From: Verrucomicrobiales bacterium
Lineage (GTDB): Bacteria > Verrucomicrobiota > Verrucomicrobiia > Verrucomicrobiales > DEV007
Direction of reading: 5' to 3'
NCBI GenBank assembly: GCA_021648365.1
Contig: JAKISY010000111.1
Span: 1-14,482 of the forward strand
Length of the DNA stretch: 14,482 bases
Position 1 is the first letter of the stretch, and the number at the start of each line of letters is the position of its first letter. The notes under the pieces are model-generated. The model made no database searches. It was not told the origin of the DNA and saw only the letters and a program-made list of their open reading frames with translations. Shown here piece after piece: positions 7,354-13,683 of the stretch. The translations under genes and the position numbers were made by a program.

Positions 7354-7566
7354 ATGTCCGTCAAATCATCCAAAACCACCCCCAGCGACTCACTGTTGGA
7401 AAAATCCTCACTCTATCAGGAATTCCTAGCAGAGCGCGAAGAAATCATGCGCCACAAATGGCTCAAGAGCGAAGAAGCAGGACACGATATCGGCTTCGAC
7501 GCCACCCTGCTCGATTGGGTGATGAACTACCGCAACGACTGGAAACAAGGACGCCAATCCGCTTGA
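7354..7566 (+). CDS. Small conserved hypothetical protein (resembles the DUF4032 C-terminal motif)
   Basis: This 70-residue protein is soluble, charged and mostly helical, with no signal peptide, membrane helix or cysteine. Residues about 26-59 (EREEIMRHKWLKSEEAGHD, then IGFDATLLDWV) recall the HKWYLSE-x-AGRDVG pattern I associate with the C-terminal end of DUF4032 proteins. That link is from memory and should be treated as weak. The ATG at 7354 follows AAATCCACC, with no SD. It lies between a putative terminator/operator and a broken alpha/beta hydrolase gene that begins 31 bases after its stop, so the two may share a transcript. It is too short and lacks the motif to be the exonuclease VII small subunit. 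Its compact conserved-looking core argues that it is a real gene. Confidence 0.65.
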   Translation: MSVKSSKTTPSDSLLEKSSLYQEFLAEREEIMRHKWLKSEEAGHDIGFDATLLDWVMNYRNDWKQGRQSA

Positions 7567-7597
7567 TTTCTCCAGCAGGTGCTGGCACTCTCCCAAA

Positions 7598-8057
7598 GTG
7601 AAAACCCTGCGCCGATGGATCTTGAGACTGAGTGGCATCATTGCCCTGCTCCTGCTTGCTCTTTTCATTCTCAAGAAAAAAGCAGATCGAGATTCAAAGC
7701 ATCTCAGCCACCGCCTTGATCTATGGCGGCGGCGGTTGGGGCAACCTGACGGACAGCCCAGTCATCCGCAAAGAGCTCGGCTCATGGACCGCTCCCGCCG
7801 CCCTACTCACCGCATTCATCATGTCACCCGCCGAGCCCCTGCTCTACGCCGACCAACTCACTCGGCGCCCCTTGCTCATCCAAAACGGCACCCACGACAG
7901 CATCATCCCCACCGTCGCCGCCAAAGCCCTGATCAACACTGCAGGGGATCAAGCCAAAGTCATCTGGTATGACTCCGACCACGTCGGCCTCGACAAAAAA
8001 CACGTCGAAGTCGTGCTCAAAGACGTGATCACCTGGCTCGACCAAGTGAATCAGTGA
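7598..8057 (+). pseudogene. Broken alpha/beta hydrolase (internally deleted and frameshifted)
   Basis: Two reading frames together describe one damaged gene. From a GTG at 7598, the first frame encodes a plausible N-terminus with one membrane helix (MKTLRRWILRLSGIIALLLL) and then turns into Arg/His/Pro-rich nonsense after about residue 30. The frame one base further on, open to 8057, encodes the C-terminal half of a dienelactone hydrolase/acetyl esterase-like protein: SATALIYGGGGWGN, then RPLLIQNGTHDSIIP with the triad Asp, then VIWYDSDHVGLD with the triad His. No GxSxG nucleophile elbow occurs in any frame, so the middle of the gene appears deleted. The junction lies near the A-run at about 7674-7690. 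The second frame has its own ATG at 7632, but the encoded N-terminus looks unnatural. The gene sits 31 bases after the small gene at 7354. Confidence 0.7.
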
Positions 8058-8111
8058 TCCAGTTCAAACTAATCCCAGTTAGTGATCCACATCGCACTCT
8101 TCTTTTTCATT

Positions 8112-8567
8112 TTATTGCTTTATTAAAACCAGGCCGTCAGATCCATCTGCGCCTGAATAATAAGGTAGGATCGCCGGTTCACCACGTCTAATGACCCATC
8201 GAGGCTGTTGCAATGATGAACCACTAAATGTGAGATTCCAGTCGAAGTGGCTCCAGTTACCCGAACCCAAACCATCAAGATTTCGAGACGAATAGGACCC
8301 GTCCTCCTTGAGGATTAACCATGCTTCTCCATTGGAATAGCGCCCAGCAATCCGCATAACTGAGGCATCTCTAGGATTATACTCAGTGTTTGCGTTCAAA
8401 ATACTATTACCGACAACTCCCGCAATGGGCAGAAGTGCAACGATGGCAAGAACCCAGCATCTCCGAGATAGCCGCTTCCGTGTTGCGAATCGATAGAGCA
8501 GTGTCAAAAGGACAACCGCGCAAACCGCGAGTAGCGCAAGCACGGCAAGTATCCACAGAGATTCCAT
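8112..8567 (-). CDS. Small membrane protein with two helices and a C-terminal beta-rich domain
   Basis: I do not recognise this 151-residue protein. It has two predicted membrane helices (about 4-25 and 37-57) separated by a basic loop (RFATRKRLSRR), then a hydrophilic domain of about 90 residues. That domain contains AGRYSNGEAWLILKEDGSYSS and GSGNWSHFDWNLTFSG, a pattern of alternating strands and turns (G-x-Y ... L-x-L-x-x-D-G-x-Y ... G-x-W ... L-x-F) common in small lipocalin-like or beta-barrel domains. The basic inter-helix loop predicts a hairpin with the C-terminal domain outside the cytoplasm. The ATG at 8567 is preferred. A TTG at 8594 would add nine residues and sits just one base after the ABC-F stop; neither has a clear SD. 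It is probably co-transcribed with the ABC-F gene. Its base composition looks less extreme than that of its neighbours, so recent acquisition is possible but unproven. Confidence 0.65.
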   Translation of the reverse strand: MESLWILAVLALLAVCAVVLLTLLYRFATRKRLSRRCWVLAIVALLPIAGVVGNSILNANTEYNPRDASVMRIAGRYSNGEAWLILKEDGSYSSRNLDGLGSGNWSHFDWNLTFSGSSLQQPRWVIRRGEPAILPYYSGADGSDGLVLIKQ

Positions 8568-8595
8568 CTGGGTGATAAATTCTTTAGGGAACAAC

Positions 8596-10206
8596 TCACC
8601 CCGCCGTCAGCGCCGCACGATCGTCTCCCAACTTACCCGCCTTTTCGAGAAAATAATCGTAGTCACCAGCATACGGAGTCACCTTGCCATCAGCGACATG
8701 CAGCACCTTGGTCGCCAACTTGCGAATGAAATGCACGTCATGCGAAATAAATACCAGCGTTCCTTCATACCTGTCCAAAGCCAAAATCAATGACTCCACC
8801 GTCAAGATATCCAAGTGAGTCGTCGGCTCATCCATCAATAATAGATTCGGCGGATCGACCAAGAACTTGATCAAATTTAAGCGACTCTTCTCACCACCAC
8901 TGAGCACCTCGGTCTTTTTATAGATCTCTTCTTTGCGAAACAGAAACGAACCTAGTATACCCCGCACCTCATCCTCGCGCATCATCGGAGCACAATCCAT
9001 CACCTCCTGCAAAACCGTATTTTTAGGATTAAGCGAAGCCGAACGATGCTGACTGAAGTAACCAATCTTAGCATTATGCCCCAGCTTCCGCACGCCTGCC
9101 TGAAACTCTAACTCGCCAGCTAATATCTTGATCAAAGTTGATTTACCCGAACCGTTAGGACCCACCAACACCGTGCGCTCGCCACGTTCAACTTCCAGAT
9201 CCATCCCTTTGTAGATTTGCAGATCGCCATAAGCCATGTCGATCCCCTCCAAAGTCACCGACCGCTGACCACCACGCGGCGGTTGTGGAAACTGAAACCG
9301 AAACGGTTTTTTCGGAGCGAGAGGTTTATCGATTTTCTCAATTCGCTCGATCTGCTTCAGCTTGCTCTGCGCCTGAGAGGCCTTCGACTGAACCGCACGG
9401 AATTTGTTCACAAAATCCTGCAGCGCCTTGATCTCTTTCTGCTGGTTTTTCCAAGCTGCGTTTTGCTGATCGTATTTCGCCTCACGCTGCTTCAAATAGT
9501 CTGAATAATTCCCCTTGTAAGGAATCAACTCACGCTCATCAATGTCATAAACATTTTTTACGATCTCATCCATGAACTCACGGTCATGAGAAATCATGAA
9601 CACCGCGCCAGAGTAATTTTTTAAATAATCCTGCAACCACAACAACGACATCAAATCCAAGTGATTGGTCGGCTCATCCAGCATCAACAAATCAGGTGCC
9701 ATCACCAGCAAGCGCGCCAAGTGCGCCCGCATGATCCAGCCACCACTCATCTCCTTAGCCGAACGAGTGAAATCTTCCTTCTTATACCCCAGCCCCGCCA
9801 ACATCTTAGCCGCCTTCGCCTCGATCCCCGGATCGCTCAGCGCATCATACTTAGCCTGAGCCTCATAATACTCAGGCACATCCACCGTGCCAGCCTTCTC
9901 CAACTCACGTAATTTTTCCTCCAACTCCTCCAACTCCCCCACACGCCCCGTAGCGACATCCATCACCGTCTCGTCGCCCACCGCCTCACTCTCCTGCGGC
10001 AAAAATCCCACCATCGTCCACTCGTCACGCTCGACCTTGCCCTTATCCGGCTCGAAGTCTTTCAAAATAATCGAAAACAAAGTCGATTTGCCCGCCCCGT
10101 TAGGGCCGACCAGAGCCACCCGATCGCCATAGTTGATCTGCATCGACGCATCCTCAAAAAGAGTGCGACCGCCATAGGACATTTTAAGCTTGCTGATTGT
10201 GAGCAT
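8596..10206 (-). CDS. ABC-F family ATPase (ribosome-associated type)
   Basis: This 536-residue soluble protein has two ABC domains in one chain and no membrane helix, which defines the ABC-F family (EttA, Uup, YbiT, YheS and antibiotic-resistance factors); these act on the ribosome rather than in transport. Domain 1: Walker A GPNGAGKST (34-42), signature SGGW (154-157), Walker B with DEPTNHLD (173-184), switch ISHD. The linker (about 200-295) is charged and helical, as expected for the P-site tRNA interaction region. Domain 2: Walker A GPNGSGKST (349-357), signature LSGGEKSR (435-442), Walker B with DEPTTHLD (455-466). Both catalytic Glu are present. The ATG at 10206 begins MLTISKLKMSYGG, the usual ABC-F opening; a TTG at 10251 would add 15 residues with no purpose. 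Which subfamily it belongs to, and whether it protects against any antibiotic, cannot be told from sequence reading. It lies 72 bases downstream of the antiporter gene. Confidence 0.95.
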   Translation of the reverse strand: MLTISKLKMSYGGRTLFEDASMQINYGDRVALVGPNGAGKSTLFSIILKDFEPDKGKVERDEWTMVGFLPQESEAVGDETVMDVATGRVGELEELEEKLRELEKAGTVDVPEYYEAQAKYDALSDPGIEAKAAKMLAGLGYKKEDFTRSAKEMSGGWIMRAHLARLLVMAPDLLMLDEPTNHLDLMSLLWLQDYLKNYSGAVFMISHDREFMDEIVKNVYDIDERELIPYKGNYSDYLKQREAKYDQQNAAWKNQQKEIKALQDFVNKFRAVQSKASQAQSKLKQIERIEKIDKPLAPKKPFRFQFPQPPRGGQRSVTLEGIDMAYGDLQIYKGMDLEVERGERTVLVGPNGSGKSTLIKILAGELEFQAGVRKLGHNAKIGYFSQHRSASLNPKNTVLQEVMDCAPMMREDEVRGILGSFLFRKEEIYKKTEVLSGGEKSRLNLIKFLVDPPNLLLMDEPTTHLDILTVESLILALDRYEGTLVFISHDVHFIRKLATKVLHVADGKVTPYAGDYDYFLEKAGKLGDDRAALTAG

Positions 10207-10278
10207 GAGAAAATAAAGGTTTGAGCTGTTATCGCCGATGCTTAATCGCAATCTGCGCCTTCGGCAAGCCCTTACTGA

Positions 10279-11883
10279 TCAAGAATCCTCACTCTTTTCC
10301 TCAAAATACTCCCCGCACACCGCTAGCGCAAACGCCTCACCAGCATCAGCGTAATAATTGTAAGCAAAATCCACCCCCGCAGATTCTAACTCTGCCACAT
10401 GCCCCTCGTAACGCGCAGCCGCCGAGATAATCCCAGTAAAACCCCAGCGCCGCAGATGCCGCGCCACATTTTGATTCTCCGCCTTCCTTGGCAAAGTCAA
10501 CATCACCGCCCTGATCTGTCTCATTCGAAAACGCTCCCAGAAATCGCGATCCGTCGCATCTCCATTGATCACATTCTGCCCTAGCTCACGATGCTGCGCC
10601 ACCACCGTCGGATCTGCATCCACCGCGATCACCTCTCTACCATAGCGGCTCCTCAGCGTCTCATACGCTTTTGTGCCCACCCGCCCCATGCCGATCACCA
10701 CCAAATCCGCATCGCCAGGATCCAAAAAACCATCGCCAGGCAAGCGTGCTTGCGATTGCCATCGTTTGAGCCAAATTTCAAAGCGCTCAAAACCCTTGTG
10801 CGCCTTCGCATTAGCCCAAGAAGAAATCACAAACGACAGCGACAATGCCATCGCCAATATCACCAACCACTCTTGATCCAACCACTTCGCCCCCACCGCC
10901 ACACTGCCCACAATCAACCCGAACTCACTGAAATTTGCCAAAGCCAAGGCCGCGTAATAAGCCGTCGTCGCCCGCATCTTCGACCAAGTGAACAAACGGT
11001 AAAACAGCAGCGTTTTCAAAGGCGCCAAGACCAAAGCGAAAATACCAGCCATCAACAATCCTGGGAGATCTGGGAATCCCATCATCCCTATTTTCAGGAA
11101 AAACCCCACCAACATCACATCCTTGAAGCGCAGCAAACTTTTGGCGAGATCAGACGCCTTTGCATGTTTTGCCATCAATACCCCCAACAACAAAGCCCCA
11201 AAATCCCCCTTCATCCCCACCAAACCAAACACCTCCGCACCGAAAAAAGCCATCGCAAAACCAAACAAAGTCAACAGCTCGCCATGCCCACCCCAATCCA
11301 AGGTTTTATAAAGCAACGGACGCGCTGGAATCAGCAGCAACAACAGCAAAGCCCACCAAGAAGGAGCACTCGCACCCGCAAAACTCATGAAAATCACCGC
11401 CACGATATCCTGCACGATCAACACCCCGATCGCCACCCTGCCATGCAGAGATCCCGTCTCCGAACGGTCCTGAAATACCTTCACCGCAAACACCGTGCTA
11501 GAAAAACTCAGTGCAAAAGCCAAGACCAGCGCCGTGCTCCACTGCCGTGGCAATAGATCCGTAGCCAAGCCCGTGCCCAGCGCCATCATCAGCGCAGCCC
11601 CCACCCCGATCACCACCGCCATATGGATGAGCGTATTGCCCCACACGTAAGACTTGGACAAATCCTTAGGGCTCAGCTTCAAGCCCAAAGTGAACAGCAA
11701 CAAAGTCACTCCCAAATCAGCAAACTGATCAATCGCAGGACTCGCGTGAATACCCTCAAAGTTCAAAATAAACCCCGCCACCAAAAAACCCGTCAAAGGA
11801 GGCAAACCCAACAGCCGAGCCATCAACCCGCAAAAAAAAGCGAGCACGATCCAAGTAGAATTCAGCTCTAAAATTTCTAACAT
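10279..11883 (-). CDS. CPA2 family cation/proton antiporter with RCK (TrkA-N) domain, Kef/YbaL-like
   Basis: This 534-residue inner membrane protein has an N-terminal antiporter domain of about a dozen helices (roughly 8-357) and a cytoplasmic RCK domain. In the membrane part, LTGFLVAGFIL (30-40), FTLGLKLSPKDL (64-75), IVQDIVAV (156-163, with D159 at the ion-binding site) and ANFSEFGLI (316-324) are typical of Kef-type K+/H+ exchangers. The RCK-N domain begins at about 392 (DLVVIGMGRVG) and shows the GxGxxG loop and the acidic residue after the second strand (VIAVDAD), so nucleotide binding (NAD(H) type) is likely. The protein ends about 140 residues later and no TrkA-C domain is apparent. 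It probably exchanges K+ or Na+ for H+ in pH or ion homeostasis; the actual ion cannot be read from sequence. The ATG at 11883 has no SD. It is divergent from the DUF2092 gene with 130 bases between the starts. Confidence 0.92.
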   Translation of the reverse strand: MLEILELNSTWIVLAFFCGLMARLLGLPPLTGFLVAGFILNFEGIHASPAIDQFADLGVTLLLFTLGLKLSPKDLSKSYVWGNTLIHMAVVIGVGAALMMALGTGLATDLLPRQWSTALVLAFALSFSSTVFAVKVFQDRSETGSLHGRVAIGVLIVQDIVAVIFMSFAGASAPSWWALLLLLLIPARPLLYKTLDWGGHGELLTLFGFAMAFFGAEVFGLVGMKGDFGALLLGVLMAKHAKASDLAKSLLRFKDVMLVGFFLKIGMMGFPDLPGLLMAGIFALVLAPLKTLLFYRLFTWSKMRATTAYYAALALANFSEFGLIVGSVAVGAKWLDQEWLVILAMALSLSFVISSWANAKAHKGFERFEIWLKRWQSQARLPGDGFLDPGDADLVVIGMGRVGTKAYETLRSRYGREVIAVDADPTVVAQHRELGQNVINGDATDRDFWERFRMRQIRAVMLTLPRKAENQNVARHLRRWGFTGIISAAARYEGHVAELESAGVDFAYNYYADAGEAFALAVCGEYFEEKSEDS

Positions 11884-11946
11884 AGGATCGATTGATACTG
11901 GTTGACCCGTTCTCTATTCGAACCGGCAAATCCTCACGCTTTACCA

Positions 11947-11975
11947 TAGACAAGCCCGCTCGACTCCCCTACTCT
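11947..11975 (+). promoter_or_regulatory. Possible promoter of the DUF2092 gene
   Basis: TAGACA (11947-11952) and TACTCT (11970-11975) are separated by 17 bases. The -35 differs from TTGACA at one position; the -10 matches TATAAT at only three of six. Transcription would start near 11982, leaving a leader of about 32 bases before the ATG at 12014. This lies in the 130-base divergent gap with the antiporter gene, where I see no other convincing signal. Confidence 0.25.
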
Positions 11976-12013
11976 TTTTTGAAATTTAATTCCTTCCCCC
12001 TATTCCGCAAGAT

Positions 12014-12754
12014 ATGAAAACACTCACACTTTCCCTCGCTACCATCATCGCCCTGCTCTCAGCTAGCTGCAGCAGCCTCAAACAAAACTCCGTGACCATC
12101 GACCCACAAGCCGAACAAGTGCTGCGAGCCATGTCAGACAAGCTCTCCTCCGCTCAGCAGTTCAGCTTCCACACCTCGCGCACCATCGACGCATCCCTCG
12201 TGCTCGGCACCAACATCGACGAAGCTGCCCAGGTCGATATGTTCATCATCCGCCCCAACAAGATCAGAATCAAAACGCACACCCAGCAAGGCAATCGCCA
12301 ACTGCTCTACGATGGCAAGCAAGTCATCGCCTATAATCAAAAACGCAACGACTACGCCAAAGAAGCTGCTCCCGCCACTATCGACGAACTCATTGACAGC
12401 GTCAGTGGCGACTGGGGCGTGCGCCCCCCACTATCCGACATCGTCGTCAGCGATCCCTACCGCAGCCTCACCCAAGCCGGCGGCATCGTGCAATACAACA
12501 AAAGCGAAGTGCTCGACAGCGTACTCTGCGACCACCTCAAAGCCACCCAAGCCAATATCGACTGGGAGCTATGGGTCGGACAACAAGACCGCCTACCACG
12601 TAAGCTGATCATCACCCTCAAAAACCGCGATGGCTCTCCTAAAATCGTCAGCCACGTCTCCCAATGGAAGCTATCCCCCAAGTTCCCCGCCGACCTGTTC
12701 ACGCTAGAGATACCCAAAGACGCCAAACCCACCAGCTTGATCCGTAGTCATTGA
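12014..12754 (+). CDS. DUF2092 exported protein, possible lipoprotein
   Basis: This 246-residue protein carries an N-terminal signal (MKTLTLSLATIIALLSASC). C19 could be lipidated, but the lipobox is imperfect (SASC with Leu at -4), so ordinary cleavage remains possible. The mature part matches the plan I know for DUF2092, a LolA/LolB-like fold of unknown role: IDPQAEQVLRAMSDKLSS (about 29-46), FIIRPNKIRI (about 77-86), LLYDGKQVIAYNQ (about 97-109), DIVVSDPYRSL (about 142-152), SVLCDHL (about 169-175), WELWVG (184-189), LPRKLIITLKN (194-204) and QWKLSPKFPADLFTLEIP (217-234). It would act in the periplasm or at a membrane surface, perhaps binding a lipid-like ligand by analogy with LolA. Its last 7 bases overlap the end of the convergent CusF-SCO gene, so no terminator separates them. 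The ATG start has no SD. Confidence 0.85.
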   Translation: MKTLTLSLATIIALLSASCSSLKQNSVTIDPQAEQVLRAMSDKLSSAQQFSFHTSRTIDASLVLGTNIDEAAQVDMFIIRPNKIRIKTHTQQGNRQLLYDGKQVIAYNQKRNDYAKEAAPATIDELIDSVSGDWGVRPPLSDIVVSDPYRSLTQAGGIVQYNKSEVLDSVLCDHLKATQANIDWELWVGQQDRLPRKLIITLKNRDGSPKIVSHVSQWKLSPKFPADLFTLEIPKDAKPTSLIRSH

Positions 12755-13683
12755 ACCATCGGCTCTTGCTTGGCAGCTTTCATCGCCTCTAGCAGCTCCT
12801 CTACCGTCCAGTTCTCATCGGTGAATACCTTGCGAATGCGACCTCGCCCATCGAGCACCACCGTGCGCAAATTGTGCTGATAGGAGCCTTGATTGTCACC
12901 AAACTTCAATCCCACATCCGCCGCGATTTTTTCAATCGTATCACTGCCCTTTTTAGCTGACAACAAGTGCCAAGAACCTCCCAATTCAAAGCCGAAATGC
13001 TTTCCCCACGCCTTCATCACCTCAGGACTATCGTAGGCTACATCAAAAGAAATAGTCAGCAGAGTCCAATCTGCTAATCCCTTCTGCGTTTTTTTCAGCT
13101 TGATACTCGCCTCGTGAAACTTACGCATCATAGCAGGGCAGTACTCCGGCACCGGGCAACGAGTGAACACAAATGTCAACGCAGTCACCCCTCCTCGATA
13201 ATCGGCAAGCGAAACCTCCTCACCCGTTTCATCGACAAAAGCATAATCGCTGAGTCTCGCCATCATCGGCAGCACCTCGCCATCTGCCACCGTCGCCGCA
13301 CCCTTTGACCCCATTTTAACCGCCCCCTTTTTTCCCGTCACTTGCACATTTTCGATCCAGCTCTGTAACTCCTCAACTCGATAATCAAAAACAATGCCAT
13401 CTCCCGGCTCAAGACCAATCAACTCCGCCAGATCCTTCACCCTGAAAGGCATGATCATCGCACCCATGTAGTCCGGAATCTCCTCGTGATCCACCACCAC
13501 CAATTTTTCGTCGCGCTTGATTTCTTGTACGATACCGCGAACCTTAAACAACTTAGCAAGCGTATCTGAATCCACTACCTCATCCTCCGTCAGCAACACC
13601 TTCTGATCATCCGCTCCACAGCCCAACAAGCCCAGCGACAATGCCACCATGCAAACATTTATAATAGTCCTATGAAACCTCAT
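12748..13683 (-). CDS. CusF-like/SCO1 fusion lipoprotein, copper chaperone of the SCO family
   Basis: From the ATG at 13683 this is a 311-residue lipoprotein: a signal followed by LLGC with lipid site C22. Residues about 47-115 resemble the CusF-type copper-binding domain (RGIVQEIKRDEKLVVVDHE, then PDYMGAMIMPFRV and LEPGDGIVFDYRVEE). Its likely ligands are H66, M76 and M78, with M73 where CusF has its Trp. After a Gly/Lys-rich linker comes an SCO/thioredoxin-fold domain (about 140-305). Its copper/redox motif is CPVPEYC (C176, C182), a CX5C form rather than the usual CX3C, and its conserved His is H270 (YQHNLRTVVLD). Such proteins deliver copper to, or reduce, the CuA site of cytochrome c oxidase, or manage periplasmic copper. 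The start at 13683 is chosen because AAAGGA lies 9 bases upstream; an ATG at 13692 directly abuts that SD. Its 5' end overlaps the start of the divergent SCO gene. Confidence 0.88.
   Translation of the reverse strand: MRFHRTIINVCMVALSLGLLGCGADDQKVLLTEDEVVDSDTLAKLFKVRGIVQEIKRDEKLVVVDHEEIPDYMGAMIMPFRVKDLAELIGLEPGDGIVFDYRVEELQSWIENVQVTGKKGAVKMGSKGAATVADGEVLPMMARLSDYAFVDETGEEVSLADYRGGVTALTFVFTRCPVPEYCPAMMRKFHEASIKLKKTQKGLADWTLLTISFDVAYDSPEVMKAWGKHFGFELGGSWHLLSAKKGSDTIEKIAADVGLKFGDNQGSYQHNLRTVVLDGRGRIRKVFTDENWTVEELLEAMKAAKQEPMVQ
13660..13665 (+). promoter_or_regulatory. Perfect -10 box placed for a leaderless SCO transcript
   Basis: TATAAT at 13660-13665 is followed by AGTCCT and the ATG at 13672, so transcription would begin at or next to the A of the start codon. 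A partial -35 (GCGACA, 13635-13640) lies 19 bases upstream of it, a weak match at a long spacing. The box lies inside the first codons of the divergent CusF-SCO gene. No SD precedes the ATG, which fits leaderless initiation. Confidence 0.45.

Noticed and set aside
7232..7429. A 65-codon + strand frame before and across the small gene
   Set aside because: It crosses the terminator and operator-like region, is rich in Pro/His/Ser without a recognisable pattern, and overlaps the better supported gene at 7354.
7354..7566. The small gene as xseB, partner of xseA
   Set aside because: The size is similar, but the FEEALxxLExIVxxLE pattern of exonuclease VII small subunits is absent.
7672..7682. AAAAAAG as a programmed frameshift site joining the two hydrolase frames
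   Set aside because: The upstream frame reads AAG AAA AAA GCA, so the heptamer is not in the phase needed for -1 slippage, and the required change is +1. The missing GxSxG would not be restored by any shift, so a deleted pseudogene explains more.
8068..8083. ACTAA-TCCCAG-TTAGT hairpin as a terminator between the hydrolase remnant and the membrane protein gene
   Set aside because: The stem is only five mostly A-T pairs and is not directly followed by a T-tract on either strand.
10591..11556. A 321-codon open frame on the + strand, antisense to the antiporter gene
   Set aside because: It is very rich in His, Gln, Arg and Pro, has no recognisable domain, and lies wholly within a clear antiporter gene. 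The C-rich + strand removes stop codons from this frame.
11916..11924. ATTCGAACC as a tRNA T-loop or an integration site remnant
   Set aside because: The flanking bases do not form a T-stem, and no acceptor stem, anticodon arm or integrase gene is present.
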